64,000 nt of DNA from Sphingomonas sp. 8AM (GTDB lineage: Bacteria; Pseudomonadota; Alphaproteobacteria; Sphingomonadales; Sphingomonadaceae): assembly GCF_902506455.1 (NCBI RefSeq), contig NZ_LR733844.1, positions 2,999,713 to 3,063,712 on the forward strand. Direction: 5' to 3'. The notes beneath the pieces are model-generated. The model saw nothing but the letters and a program-made list of their open reading frames with translations. It was not told where the DNA came from and searched no databases. The position numbers and the translations under genes are program-made. Below are positions 1 to 9,791 of this stretch, one piece after another (the stretch's first letter is position 1; each line of letters starts with the position of its first letter).

Positions 1-103
1 AGCGTCGGTGAACCACCCGATCCCATCCCGAACTCGGACGTGAAACCCCTCTGCGCCAATGGTACTATCGCTCAAGCGATGGAAGAGTAGGTCGCCGCCA
101 GGC
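1..103 (+). rRNA. rrf: 5S ribosomal RNA, 3' part (5' end outside window)
   Basis: The sequence contains the conserved 5S core (CCGATCCCATCCCGAACTCG) followed by the GGTACTATCG...CGATGGAAGAGTAGGTCGCCGCCAGGC end. The first bases of the molecule lie left of the window, so the gene is partial. The 3' boundary at the terminal GGC is set by the expected pairing with the missing 5' strand. An initiator tRNA follows 46 nt later, as is usual at the end of sphingomonad rRNA operons. Confidence 0.93.
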
Positions 104-149
104 ATTGCAGCCCGCACATCAGAACCCATTCACAACCCCAACACCTCGG

Positions 150-226
<77 letters not shown>

Positions 227-240
227 ACACAGACATCCAC

Positions 241-279
241 ACGACGGCCCCGGTCTTTCACAAAGACCGGGGCCGTCGT
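241..279 (+). terminator. Strong stem-loop after rRNA/tRNA-fMet operon
   Basis: An 18-bp perfect inverted repeat (arm ACGACGGCCCCGGTCTTT) with a 3-nt loop begins 14 nt after the tRNA CCA end. There is no clear T-run behind it, but stem length, GC content and position make it the likely terminator of the rRNA operon. Confidence 0.8.
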
Positions 280-668
280 GCGTTCCGCTGGCAACGCTCC
301 GCCTAGTCCTGACGATAACGCCCCATCGTCACCTTCAGCACCTGCGGACGGTCGAGCAGATTGATCCCATAGTCGTCTGGTCTCCGTTCCACACACGCGC
401 CGTCACCTAACGACCCCCGGCAAAACCACCCTCCTCCACGCGCAACACCAGCGCGGCACCCAACTCTATCGCCCCCGGCGCCGAGACGGTTTTGCGACGG
501 AATTTTAGATCCCGCGGTTCGAGGCTTGGTTAGCCTGCCGACGTTCTCGGCCGCACGCGTCGTGCAGCCATTCGTCCGCGGCGTTTATGCGACCAACACC
601 AGTCCGTCTCCAGCGCCGCGTGCCTGCCAGTCAGACCGCCGGAGCCCGCATCCGCGCCAGAGTTGGCG
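280..668. other. 389-nt gap with no convincing gene
   Basis: Between the rRNA terminator and the convergent TonB receptor there is no supported gene. On the - strand a short reading frame ending at 303-305 (TAG) gives a plausible-looking tail (GINLLDRPQVLKVTMGRYRQ), but upstream it is Cys/Gly/Arg-rich and has no credible start. It may be a decayed gene fragment. No REP-like palindrome is seen here. Confidence 0.5.
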
Positions 669-2954
669 TTACCGGAAGGCATAGCGGACCGTCGCGAACA
701 CCGTGCGCGGGGTGCCGTAAAAATTACCGCGCCCGGTGCTCGAAATCCGCGCATAATAATTCTTGTCGAGTAGATTGTTGACGTTGACCGACAGCGCCAG
801 CTGTTCGCTCAGCTGATAGCCGGCGCGCAGGTCGACGAGTGCATAGGCATCCTGCCGCACGATGGTCGAGCGCGTGCGCAACGTACCATTCGGATTGAAC
901 AGCGCCGGATTGCCCCCGTAAGTCGAGGAGAACCACGTCAGCCCGCCGCCGATGCTCGCACCCGCCAGCCGATCGCCGACCGGAGCATAGTTGGTGAAGA
1001 GCTTGACCATATGGTCGGGAATGATCGGCATCAGCGTGATGCCCTCGAACTGCGGCTCGGTGTCCTCCAGATATTCGCTGTGCGTGTAGGTATAGCCGCC
1101 GTTGATCCGCCAACCCGGCGCGATCTGCCCGGTTGCCTCGGCCTCAATGCCACGCGCGCGGACGCGTCCGGCCTGCAGAACGACGGTCGGCAGCTCGGCG
1201 GGGCTGACCAGCCGGTTGTCCTGCGTGATCTGATAGCCGGCGAGCGATAGCAGCAGCCGCTTGTCGAGCAGTGACAGCTTGGTGCCCGCCTCAAATTGAT
1301 TGCCGATCAATGGATCGAGCGCTCGTCCATCAGGGCGGGCGCGACCGGCGGGCGCCGCCTGCGGGGTAAAGCTGTCAGCGTAGCTGATGTAGAGATTGAG
1401 GTTTGGCGTCACATCGTAGAGCATTGCGCCATAAGGCGTGAAGCGGCCGTCATAGCCGTAATGCGCGCGCCCGGTGACCGCACCGGACAAGCGGTTGAGC
1501 GTGTCGAGATCGTTCGACCACCAGGTGGCGCGGCCGCCACCGACCATGGTCAGATGCTCGACGGGCGACAGCCGCATTTGCCCATACAGGCCATATTGTT
1601 CGACATAGGTACGCGTCGCTCCCGAGGCGTGTTCGACGCATCGGGCCGAGACGGCGGTACATGAGGCGACGGTCGTGCCCTGTACCGGATAGAGCGGCAG
1701 CTCGGCGCGCGGGTCGAGGAGCGGTTCCGTCGGATAGACCGGATCGAACACGTTGATCCGCGCATAATTGCTCAGGCGCGAATAATAGGACGTATAATCG
1801 AGCGCCTGATAATCCATCCCGAGGATCAGCGTTTGCTCGCGACCGAACGCCCGGAAGCTGCCAGTGCCATTAATGTCGAACGAGCGGGTGCGCTGGCGAT
1901 TATCACCAAGGAAGGCAATGTGGTTGGTGACGCCGCCATTCTCTGCGGTGATCGCGGCGTTGCCGATATAGCTGTATTTGTCGACGCGATCGACATTGGC
2001 GATCATTCCGGTCGCGCGCAGTGTCCAGCGATCGCTGATCCGGTGCGCCAGTTCGACGAACCCGGTCCAGCTCTCCGAATTGAAGCGGTTCCAATCGGCG
2101 CCGAGATAGGTGGAGCGGCGTACGTCGAGCAACCGCCCGTCGCTGCCATCGGCGCCGCCGACGTGGCCGGGAAGCCCGGTCTGCACCGCCGGCTGGAAAC
2201 GGTCGTAGTAGACGCCCCCGGTCAACGTGGTCCGCGAGCCGATGGCGACGTCGCCGACCGCAAAGGCGCCCCAGCGGCGGCGGTGCGCAGTGTCGAAAAA
2301 CTGGTCCTGATCCTGTGCCATCGCTCCGGCGCGTACCCCGATCGCGTCGGTCAGCCGGGTCGAGCCATCCAGCTCCAGCCGGACATTGTCGTAGCTGCCA
2401 TAGCCCGCCGATGCCTGAACCCGCGTCGCCTCCAGCGGACGTTTGCGGATCAGGTTGATGCTGCCGGCCGGATTGCCTGCGCCGCTGAACAGTCCTGCGG
2501 GACCGCGCAAGACTTCAAGCCGGTCGTAGAAGAACAGATCGGGGACCACACCCGGGAAGCCGAACGACTGCGTCGGCACGCCATCGACCAGATAGTTGTT
2601 GATCGCGAAACCGCGGGCGTTGAACGACGGGTCCTCGCTGCCGATGCCGGTGACGGTGATGCCGTTGGTGGCGGTGAGCGCATCCTCAAGCGTGAAGAGG
2701 TTCTGCGCCTCGATCTGGTCGCGCTCGATCACGCTAATCGTGTTCGGCGTGTCTTTCAGCGGCGTGACAGTCTTGCCGACGGCCCGGCCATAGCTCTTGC
2801 CGATCACCACGACGTCGCCTTCGCGCTGTTCCCCGGGTGCGTCGGCAACCGTGATGTCGGGGGATGCAGCCTGAGCACCGGTAGGAAGAAGTCCAAGCAC
2901 ACTGCCCGACAGCAGGAGAAGCCACGATCTCATACAAAAAGTCCCCGATTTCAT
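669..2954 (-). CDS. TonB-dependent siderophore receptor
   Basis: Outer-membrane, TonB-energised transporter, probably for a ferric siderophore. After a signal peptide (LLLLSGSVLGLLPTGAQA) comes a plug domain starting near LKDTPNTISVIERDQI and containing GNPAGSINLIRKRP, typical of the FhuE/FpvA/FhuA group, then a 22-strand-type barrel ending in the aromatic terminus VRYAFR. No N-terminal signalling (STN) extension is present, so it should not control an anti-sigma factor. The start at 2954 follows AGGTCG; a second ATG at 2933 is also possible. An ATG at 2999 lacks a ribosome site and would put the signal peptide too far in. It is transcribed divergently from nhaA. Substrate is not deducible. 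Confidence 0.9.
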   Translation of the reverse strand: MKSGTFCMRSWLLLLSGSVLGLLPTGAQAASPDITVADAPGEQREGDVVVIGKSYGRAVGKTVTPLKDTPNTISVIERDQIEAQNLFTLEDALTATNGITVTGIGSEDPSFNARGFAINNYLVDGVPTQSFGFPGVVPDLFFYDRLEVLRGPAGLFSGAGNPAGSINLIRKRPLEATRVQASAGYGSYDNVRLELDGSTRLTDAIGVRAGAMAQDQDQFFDTAHRRRWGAFAVGDVAIGSRTTLTGGVYYDRFQPAVQTGLPGHVGGADGSDGRLLDVRRSTYLGADWNRFNSESWTGFVELAHRISDRWTLRATGMIANVDRVDKYSYIGNAAITAENGGVTNHIAFLGDNRQRTRSFDINGTGSFRAFGREQTLILGMDYQALDYTSYYSRLSNYARINVFDPVYPTEPLLDPRAELPLYPVQGTTVASCTAVSARCVEHASGATRTYVEQYGLYGQMRLSPVEHLTMVGGGRATWWSNDLDTLNRLSGAVTGRAHYGYDGRFTPYGAMLYDVTPNLNLYISYADSFTPQAAPAGRARPDGRALDPLIGNQFEAGTKLSLLDKRLLLSLAGYQITQDNRLVSPAELPTVVLQAGRVRARGIEAEATGQIAPGWRINGGYTYTHSEYLEDTEPQFEGITLMPIIPDHMVKLFTNYAPVGDRLAGASIGGGLTWFSSTYGGNPALFNPNGTLRTRSTIVRQDAYALVDLRAGYQLSEQLALSVNVNNLLDKNYYARISSTGRGNFYGTPRTVFATVRYAFR

Positions 2955-2989
2955 GAACGACCTAGAGGGATCGCTGATGATAGTCACTA

Positions 2990-3016
2990 GCAATTGCATA
3001 AAACGTTACAATTGCC
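2990..3016. promoter_or_regulatory. AT-rich paired CAATTGC motifs upstream of receptor gene
   Basis: In the divergent receptor/nhaA gap the palindrome GCAATTGC (2990-2997) is followed 11 nt later by a second CAATTGC (3009-3015), separated by ATAAAACGTTA. This AT-rich patch stands out from its GC-rich surroundings and sits just upstream of the likely receptor start, where an iron-responsive operator would be expected. It does not match a classical Fur box, so the assignment is only a suggestion. Confidence 0.25.
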
Positions 3017-3142
3017 GACGTAGGGATGACAGGTTGCGGCGCGCCTGATCCGGTGCGATACAGATCGTGGGTGTCCGCCGTTGGTGGCGGGCAGGTGATG
3101 ATGCCGGTCGGGCCGCTGGCAGCCGTACTGCGAGACGCCCCG

Positions 3143-4339
3143 ATGACCCGAGTTTCCCATGCACTTACTCGACCCCTGCGAGCACGGTCGGCGCTCCGCG
3201 CTTTCCTGAACGGGGAGGCAGTGAGCGGGATCGTGCTGATGCTGGCGGCGGCAGCGGCGATGATCGTCGCGAACAGTCCGCTGGCAAACGATTATTTCGC
3301 ACTGCTTCAGTGGCATGTCGGACCGCTGTCGGTGCTGCACTGGATCGACGATGCGTTGATGGCGCTGTTTTTCCTGCTGGTCGGGCTGGAGATCAAGTGC
3401 GAGCTGGTCGACGGGCATCTGTCAAGCTGGTCCGATCGTGCGCTGCCGACGATCGCGGCGGCCAGCGGGATGGCGGTGCCGGCGCTGATCTACCTGTTCG
3501 TCGTGGCGGGCTCGCCGGGGCTGGCGCGCGGCTGGGCGATCCCCTCAGCCACCGACATCGCCTTTGCAATCGGGGTCATGGCGCTGCTCGGGCCGCGGGT
3601 GCCCGCGTCGCTCAAGCTGTTCCTGACCACCGTCGCGATCGTCGACGACATGGGCGCGGTCGTGGTGATCGCCCTGGCCTATACCGCATCGATCGGGGGG
3701 GTGGCGCTGCTGGCCGCGGCGGCGATCATGGGGGTGATGGCGGTGCTCGGGCGCAGGGGCGTGACGCGGCTGTGGCCGTATCTGCTACTGTCGGTGGCGC
3801 TGTGGGGCGCGGTGTGGATGTCGGGAGTGCATGCGACGATCGCTGGCGTGCTGGCGGCGCTCATGATTCCGATCCGTTGCTCACCGGGCGCGCCCGATGA
3901 TGCGCGCTCGCCGCTTCACCGGCTGGAACATGGATTGCAGCCGTGGGTCGCGTTTCTGGTGGTCCCGGTGTTCGGCTTCGCCAACGCCGGCGTTTCGCTG
4001 GCGGGCGTCGGGGTGGCGACGCTGCTCCAGCCGCTGCCGTTGGGGGTCGCGGCAGGGCTGGCGATCGGCAAGCAACTGGGGGTGTTCGGCGCGGTTGCCG
4101 CGGCGGTGCGGTTCGGCTGGGCGCAGCGGCCGCGCGACGCCTCATGGGTGCAGATCTACGGCGCGGCGCTGTTGTGCGGGATCGGCTTCACGATGAGCCT
4201 GTTCATCGGCGGGCTGGCCTTCGCCGACGCGGCGCACGTCGATGCGGTAAAGATCGGCGTGCTGGCGGGATCGCTGCTGTCGGCAGCGGCGGGCTTCGCC
4301 GTGCTGCGCCTCGCGTCCTTTCGGCGTGTGCCGCGTTGA
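3143..4339 (+). CDS. nhaA: Na+/H+ antiporter NhaA
   Basis: Inner-membrane secondary transporter exchanging cytoplasmic Na+ (Li+) for external H+. It aligns along its length with E. coli NhaA: LNGEAVSGIVLMLAAAAAMIVANS, the DDALMALFFLLVGLEIK segment, the WAIPSATDIAFAIGVMALLG stretch, the paired ion-binding aspartates in TVAIVDDMGAVVVIAL and the end GIGFTMSLFIGGLAFAD. Length (398 aa) fits the family. Where E. coli has LEVKREL this protein has LEIKCEL. The start was chosen for homology; in-frame ATGs at 3098/3101 follow a GGCAGG and are alternatives. A DUF3833-like gene starts 7 nt after the stop. Confidence 0.93.
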   Translation: MTRVSHALTRPLRARSALRAFLNGEAVSGIVLMLAAAAAMIVANSPLANDYFALLQWHVGPLSVLHWIDDALMALFFLLVGLEIKCELVDGHLSSWSDRALPTIAAASGMAVPALIYLFVVAGSPGLARGWAIPSATDIAFAIGVMALLGPRVPASLKLFLTTVAIVDDMGAVVVIALAYTASIGGVALLAAAAIMGVMAVLGRRGVTRLWPYLLLSVALWGAVWMSGVHATIAGVLAALMIPIRCSPGAPDDARSPLHRLEHGLQPWVAFLVVPVFGFANAGVSLAGVGVATLLQPLPLGVAAGLAIGKQLGVFGAVAAAVRFGWAQRPRDASWVQIYGAALLCGIGFTMSLFIGGLAFADAAHVDAVKIGVLAGSLLSAAAGFAVLRLASFRRVPR

Positions 4340-4345
4340 GCCGGG

Positions 4346-4801
4346 ATGCTTCTGTCCCTCGCGCTCGCCGCCAGTGTCGCCACCTTCGATCCGCTGCGCT
4401 TCTTCGCCGGGGAGACGCGCGGTACGGCTGCGCTGAAGGTCATCCTGCGTAAGGCCCGACCGGTAAGCGTACGCGGCACCGGGCGGATCGACCGCGACGG
4501 CATTCTGACGCTCGACCAGATCGTGAGCGAGGGCGACAAGCCGCCACGCCCGCGCCACTGGCGGCTGCGCCAGATCGCGCCGGGGCGCTATACGGGCACG
4601 CTCACCGATGCGCGCGGGCCGGTAACCGGCGTGGTCGACGGCGCGACGCTGCGGCTGGCGTTTACCAGCACCGGCGGCTTCCGGGTGCGCCAGACGCTGA
4701 CGCTGCAACCCGACGGGCGCACGCTCGCCAACCGGCTGGAGGCGCGGCGGTTCGGGATCAGGGTGGCGGTGCTGACCGAACGGATCGTCAAGCTGTCGTA
4801 A
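4346..4801 (+). CDS. DUF3833-like small protein
   Basis: 151-residue protein with a hydrophobic N-terminus (MLLSLALAASVATFDP) that could be a short signal sequence. The pattern F-F-x-G-x-T-x-G, then GRIDRDGILTLDQ, then WRLRQIAPGRYTGTLTDARG and a closing basic segment resembles DUF3833, a lipocalin-like family of unknown function; no lipobox cysteine is visible. It follows nhaA by 6 nt and is probably co-transcribed. Function unknown. Confidence 0.7.
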   Translation: MLLSLALAASVATFDPLRFFAGETRGTAALKVILRKARPVSVRGTGRIDRDGILTLDQIVSEGDKPPRPRHWRLRQIAPGRYTGTLTDARGPVTGVVDGATLRLAFTSTGGFRVRQTLTLQPDGRTLANRLEARRFGIRVAVLTERIVKLS

Positions 4802-4856
4802 GGGAACGCGGTCGCGGTGCCGGCGGTTGGCGAGGGCGAACAATCCGGAGCGAGCG

Positions 4857-5078
4857 ATGACCGATACCGTGGTGCAGACCCGTCAACGCGAGATCGCGAC
4901 CGAGCATCTGCTGTTCAAGCTGATCGAATATGTCGAGGCCAAGCATCCAGGGCTGCTCGATCATCTGGAAGACAGCCTCGACCACCTCGGCGATCCGGCC
5001 AATGACGCGACCAAGGATGACGACGGCGTGCGCAAGATCGCGCGGCGGATGATTACGGGCGCACGGCGGGACAGTTAG
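4857..5078 (+). CDS. Small hypothetical protein
   Basis: 73 residues starting MTDTVVQTRQREIATEHL, mostly charged and helical, with an acidic middle (LLDHLEDSLDHLGDPANDATKDDDG) and a basic end. The start is supported by GGAG at 4847-4850, 6 nt before ATG. It has no signal peptide or membrane segment. It lies 55 nt after the DUF3833-like gene and before a REP block. I do not recognise the family. Confidence 0.55.
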   Translation: MTDTVVQTRQREIATEHLLFKLIEYVEAKHPGLLDHLEDSLDHLGDPANDATKDDDGVRKIARRMITGARRDS

Positions 5079-5118
5079 TCTCCGCCGCCCCACCTCCTAG
5101 ACTGCGCTCAACGAAAGG

Positions 5119-5243
5119 CGGGAGCCCGGATCAACTCCGGGATGACGGTGGAGGGAAGGCGTCGCCAGAACGTCCTGTCATTGCGAGCGAATCCAGAACC
5201 GGATCAGGACGCCTTGGCCTGCCTTGCTACGCTCGCAACGACG
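5119..5243. repeat. Degenerate REP-like elements (half of family B, then family A)
   Basis: A family B half (CCGGATCAACTCCGGGATGAC) is followed at 5177-5243 by a decayed family A palindrome (GTCATTGCGAGCG ... TTGCTACGCTCGCAACGAC). Together they fill the convergent gap between the small + strand gene and purK. Confidence 0.75.
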
Positions 5244-5246
5244 AAC

Positions 5247-6314
5247 CTACCGCGTCAACCGCGTGACATGCCCCATCTTGCGCCCTTCGCGCGTCTCGCG
5301 CTTGCCGTAGAGGTGCAGATAGGTATCGCGCGCGGCCACGAAGTCCGGCCAGCGCTCCCAGTCTGCGCCGATCAGATTCTCCATTTCCGCGCCCTTGGCG
5401 ACCAGCGCCGTGTCGCCCAGCGGCAGGCCACAGATCGCGCGGACGTGGTTGGCGAATTGCGAGGTCGCCGCGCCCTCGATCGTCCAATGGCCCGAATTGT
5501 GGACGCGCGGCGCCATCTCGTTGAACACCGGGCCCTCGGCGCTGGCGAAATATTCGCAGGTCAGCACGCCGACATGATCGAGCGCATCGGCGATCCGCCC
5601 GGTAAGCGCCGCCGCCTCGGTCCATTGCGCGGCGATCTCGGCGGGAGCGGGCAAGGTCGAGCGGTGCAGGATGCCGTCGCGATGCTCGTTCCACGGCGGC
5701 GGGTAGCTGGTGATCGTGCCATCGCGCCCGCGCACCAGGACGATCGAGAATTCATGCGTGAACTCGACGAACGCCTCAAGGATCGCCGGCCCGCCGATCG
5801 CTTCCCACGCCGCGTCGGCGTCGGCGGGCGAGTGGAGGCGGGTCTGCCCTTTGCCGTCATACCCGAAGCGCGTCGTCTTGAGCACCGCCGGGCAGCCGAT
5901 CGTCGCGATCGCTGCATCCAGCTCTTCACGCGATGCGACCGCCTGCCAGCGGGCGGGGCGCCCACCGACCTGTTCGACGAACTGCTTCTCGCGCACGCGG
6001 TCCTGTGCGACGGCGAGGCTGCGCGGGCCGGGATAGACCGGGACGCGCTCGGCAAGCCACTCGACCGGCCCGACCGCGACATTCTCGAACTCGTAGGTAA
6101 CCACGTCGCATTGTGCGGCGAAGTCGGCGAGCACGACCTTGTTGTGGTAATCGGCGCGCGTCAGCGACGAGGCGGTCTGCGCCGCGACGCTCTCGCGATC
6201 GGGGGCGAGGACGTGGGTGCGATAACCGAGATCGGCCGCTGCGCTGGCGATCATGCGGCCAAGCTGCCCGCCGCCAAGGATGCCGATCGTGCTGCCGGGG
6301 GCGATCACCGTCAT
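5247..6314 (-). CDS. purK: 5-(carboxyamino)imidazole ribonucleotide synthase
   Basis: ATP-grasp enzyme that carboxylates AIR with bicarbonate and ATP to N5-CAIR in purine synthesis. Visible signatures: N-terminal [17 protein letters not shown], the ATP-grasp segment [31 protein letters not shown] and the metal-binding [18 protein letters not shown]. Length (355 aa) is normal. The ATG at 6314 overlaps the purE stop in an ATGA, so the genes are translationally coupled. An upstream in-frame start at 6356 would lie inside purE and is less likely. Confidence 0.96.
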   Translation of the reverse strand: MTVIAPGSTIGILGGGQLGRMIASAAADLGYRTHVLAPDRESVAAQTASSLTRADYHNKVVLADFAAQCDVVTYEFENVAVGPVEWLAERVPVYPGPRSLAVAQDRVREKQFVEQVGGRPARWQAVASREELDAAIATIGCPAVLKTTRFGYDGKGQTRLHSPADADAAWEAIGGPAILEAFVEFTHEFSIVLVRGRDGTITSYPPPWNEHRDGILHRSTLPAPAEIAAQWTEAAALTGRIADALDHVGVLTCEYFASAEGPVFNEMAPRVHNSGHWTIEGAATSQFANHVRAICGLPLGDTALVAKGAEMENLIGADWERWPDFVAARDTYLHLYGKRETREGRKMGHVTRLTR

Positions 6315-6787
6315 GCCGGATCGACCGCGACGCCGTCGGTCTGCTTCGCGCGCCACGCCTGCAACCGCTGCGACAGCGCCTCGTCCGACAAGGCAAGGAT
6401 TGAGGCGGCGAGCAAGGCGGCGTTGATCGCGCCGGCCTTGCCGATCGCCAGCGTGCCGACGGGGATGCCACCCGGCATCTGCACGATCGACAGCAGGCTA
6501 TCCATGCCCTTCAACGCCTTGGACTCGACCGGCACGCCCAGCACCGGCAAATGCGTCATCGACGCCGCCATGCCGGGCAGATGCGCCGCGCCGCCAGCAC
6601 CGGCGATGATGACCTTCAGCCCGCGATCGGCGGCACCGGTCGCGTACTCGTACAGTCGTTGCGGGGTGCGATGCGCGGAAACGACCTTCGTCTCGTGCGC
6701 GACGCCGAGCGCATCGAGCGTCTCGCTCGCATGACGCATCGTTTCCCAATCCGAGGTGGAGCCCATGATGATGCCAACGTGCGCCAT
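6311..6787 (-). CDS. purE: N5-carboxyaminoimidazole ribonucleotide mutase
   Basis: Class I PurE, which moves the carboxyl group of N5-CAIR to give CAIR, the step after PurK. The substrate site [13 protein letters not shown], the VVSAHRTP loop and the [14 protein letters not shown] and [30 protein letters not shown] segments match the family, and 158 aa is the usual size. It is first in a two-gene purEK operon read away from the REP-containing gap at 6881-7009. Confidence 0.97.
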   Translation of the reverse strand: MAHVGIIMGSTSDWETMRHASETLDALGVAHETKVVSAHRTPQRLYEYATGAADRGLKVIIAGAGGAAHLPGMAASMTHLPVLGVPVESKALKGMDSLLSIVQMPGGIPVGTLAIGKAGAINAALLAASILALSDEALSQRLQAWRAKQTDGVAVDPA

Positions 6788-6880
6788 CGCGTGCGGTTAG
6801 CGGCGTCGGGCGGGGAGGGCAACCGCCTTTCCGCCGCCGTCACCCTGCGCCATTGGAGCATCCGGCAACGTTCATATGCC

Positions 6881-7009
6881 GTCGCCCCTGCGCAGGCAGG
6901 GGCCCATGTCTGTGTCGTCCGGGCGAGTGGCTGACACAGGAACGTCATCCCCGTGTCAGACCGGCGCGACCGACTTCACAGTCTTGGGCCCCTGCCTGCG
7001 CGGAGCGAC
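6881..7009. repeat. REP-like palindrome, family D
   Basis: Inverted arms GTCGCCCCTGCGCAGGCAGG (6881 onward) and a matching CCCTGCCTGCGCGGAGCGAC (ending 7009) enclose a spacer of about 80 nt. A second copy with the same arms is at 37628-37758. It lies between purE and the end of the downstream oxidoreductase gene. Confidence 0.8.
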
Positions 7010-7016
7010 GGGTGCG

Positions 7017-8015
<999 letters not shown>

Positions 8016-8132
8016 GGCAATAAGGTGGGGAGCCAAGCGGAGGACTGCCAGCGGAGTTACGGTTGGCGGCAGGATAGCAGGAGTTTGCGTGCGGGGTGAC
8101 TGCCTTCGCCAAACCCACTAAAGCGCCGCGCC

Positions 8133-8798
8133 ATGCACCCGGCCTTCCCGCACGTCGATACGTGGATCTTCGACCTCGACAACACGCTCTACCCGGCGAG
8201 CGCCGACCTGTTCGCGCACATCGACCGCCGGATGACCGCGTTCATCGCCGACTTCCTGAACGTCGATCCCATCGAGGCGCGCCGCATCCAGAAGGAATAT
8301 TTCCTCGGCCACGGCACCACGCTCGCCGGGTTGATGGCGGACCACGACGTCGATCCGCATGCCTTCCTCGCCTATGTCCACGACATCGAGATGGATGCGC
8401 TGGAAGAGAATGCCCCGCTCGCCGCCGCGATCGCACGACTGCCGGGGCGCAAGCTGGTCTTCACCAACGGCGACCGCCCCTATGCGCTCAAGGTGCTGGA
8501 GCGGCTCGGCCTCGGGCAGAGTTTCGAGGCGGTCCACGACATCGTCGCGATGGACCTGGTGCCGAAGCCTGCGGTGGCGGCCTATGCCGGGCTGTGCGCC
8601 GCGTTCGATATCGAACCGACCCGCGCGCTGTTCGTCGAGGACATGGCGCGCAACCTCAAGCCCGCCAAGGCGATCGGGATGACCACCGTCTGGGTGGACA
8701 ACGGGTCCGAGCAGGACCACGACGCCGACCGATCCTATGTCGACCACCGCGTGACCGACGTCACCGCGTGGGTCCAGTCTGTTTTGGAGGACCAATGA
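8133..8798 (+). CDS. HAD-family pyrimidine 5'-nucleotidase
   Basis: HAD hydrolase of the SDT1/YjjG-like subgroup, predicted to remove phosphate from pyrimidine nucleotides or related small phosphates in the cytoplasm. Motif I is DLDNTLYP (nucleophile DxD), motif II is [19 protein letters not shown], motif III the K in VPKP, motif [19 protein letters not shown]. Length 221 aa is normal. The stop overlaps the dapD start (ATGA), so expression is coupled; I know of no direct metabolic link between the two. Confidence 0.85.
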   Translation: MHPAFPHVDTWIFDLDNTLYPASADLFAHIDRRMTAFIADFLNVDPIEARRIQKEYFLGHGTTLAGLMADHDVDPHAFLAYVHDIEMDALEENAPLAAAIARLPGRKLVFTNGDRPYALKVLERLGLGQSFEAVHDIVAMDLVPKPAVAAYAGLCAAFDIEPTRALFVEDMARNLKPAKAIGMTTVWVDNGSEQDHDADRSYVDHRVTDVTAWVQSVLEDQ

Positions 8799-9622
8799 CC
8801 GCCGAGCTTTCCGCCACGATCGATGCCGCGTGGGAGAACCGCGCCGAGCTGGGGCTGACCACCGGGGGCGAGGTGCGCGTCGCGGTCGACCGGGCGCTGG
8901 CGCTGCTCGATGCCGGGCAGGCGCGGGTCGCCGAGCCCGACGGCAATGGCGGCTGGCGCGTCAACCAATGGCTCAAGAAGGCGGTGCTGCTCAGCTTCCG
9001 CCTCAACGACAATGCCTTGATCGATAACGGCCCCGGCGCCGGCCACTGGTTCGACAAGGTGCCGAGCAAATTCTCGGGCTGGAGCGAGGCCGAGTTCCGC
9101 AGCGCCGGCTTCCGCGCGGTGCCGGGCAGCATCGTGCGGCGCGGCGCGTTCGTCGGCAAGGGCGCGATCCTGATGCCGAGCTTCGTCAACATCGGCGCCT
9201 ATGTCGGTGAAGGCACGATGGTCGACACCTGGGCGACGGTCGGCAGCTGCGCGCAGATCGGCAAGAACGTCCACCTCTCGGGCGGTGCCGGCATCGGCGG
9301 CGTGCTCGAGCCGTTGCAGGCCGATCCGGTCATCATCGGCGATGGCGCGTTCATCGGCGCGCGCGCCGAGGTCGCGGAGGGCGTGCGCGTCGGCGAGGGC
9401 GCGGTGCTGTCGATGGGCGTCTATCTCGGCGCCTCGACCAAGATCATCGACCGCGCGACCGGCGAGACGTTCCGCGGCGAGGTGCCGCCCTATGCGGTGG
9501 TCGTGCCCGGTTCGATCGGTGGCGGCGACGGCAAGCCGGCGCTCTATTGCGCGGTGATCGTCAAACGCGTCGATGCGCAGACCCGCAGCAAGACCAGCAT
9601 CAACGACCTGCTGCGCGACTGA
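8795..9622 (+). CDS. dapD: Tetrahydrodipicolinate N-succinyltransferase
   Basis: Transfers succinyl from succinyl-CoA to tetrahydrodipicolinate in lysine/diaminopimelate synthesis. The N-terminal helical part (WENRAEL...[19 protein letters not shown]) is followed by a left-handed beta-helix of hexapeptide repeats ([20 protein letters not shown]...[20 protein letters not shown]) and an end with VVPGSIG. Length 275 aa is standard. The ATG at 8795 overlaps the preceding stop. Confidence 0.97.
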   Translation: MTAELSATIDAAWENRAELGLTTGGEVRVAVDRALALLDAGQARVAEPDGNGGWRVNQWLKKAVLLSFRLNDNALIDNGPGAGHWFDKVPSKFSGWSEAEFRSAGFRAVPGSIVRRGAFVGKGAILMPSFVNIGAYVGEGTMVDTWATVGSCAQIGKNVHLSGGAGIGGVLEPLQADPVIIGDGAFIGARAEVAEGVRVGEGAVLSMGVYLGASTKIIDRATGETFRGEVPPYAVVVPGSIGGGDGKPALYCAVIVKRVDAQTRSKTSINDLLRD

Positions 9623-9635
9623 TCCGGCGGGTTCC

Positions 9636-9710
9636 GTCATTGCGAGCGTAGCGAAGCAATCCAGGGACGGATCAGAACGACCCGGATTGCTTCGCTACGC
9701 TCGCAATGAC
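9636..9710. repeat. REP-like palindrome, family A
   Basis: Arms GTCATTGCGAGCGTAGCGAA and its near-perfect inverse (TTCGCTACGCTCGCAATGAC) are separated by about 35 nt. It starts 13 nt after the dapD stop and could fold into a long hairpin and terminate or protect the transcript. Confidence 0.9.
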
Positions 9711-9791
9711 CCGAGCCGAAAACCCTCCGAACCTTTCCCGCGCTTCTTCGTTGCCGCGACGTAACGACAATCAAGAAGGTCGCGAGGGTAG

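Noticed and set aside
303..480. Possible gene remnant on the - strand after the rRNA operon
   Set aside because: Only the last 27 or so residues look protein-like; no start, ribosome site or recognisable family.
2980..3016. Classical Fur box upstream of the receptor gene
   Set aside because: The AT-rich CAATTGC pair does not match the 19-bp Fur consensus well; kept only as a low-confidence regulatory candidate.
5142..6734. Long open frame (530 codons) on the + strand
   Set aside because: It is antisense to purEK, has no family resemblance, and its opening lies in repeat DNA. In this GC-rich sequence long antisense frames are common.
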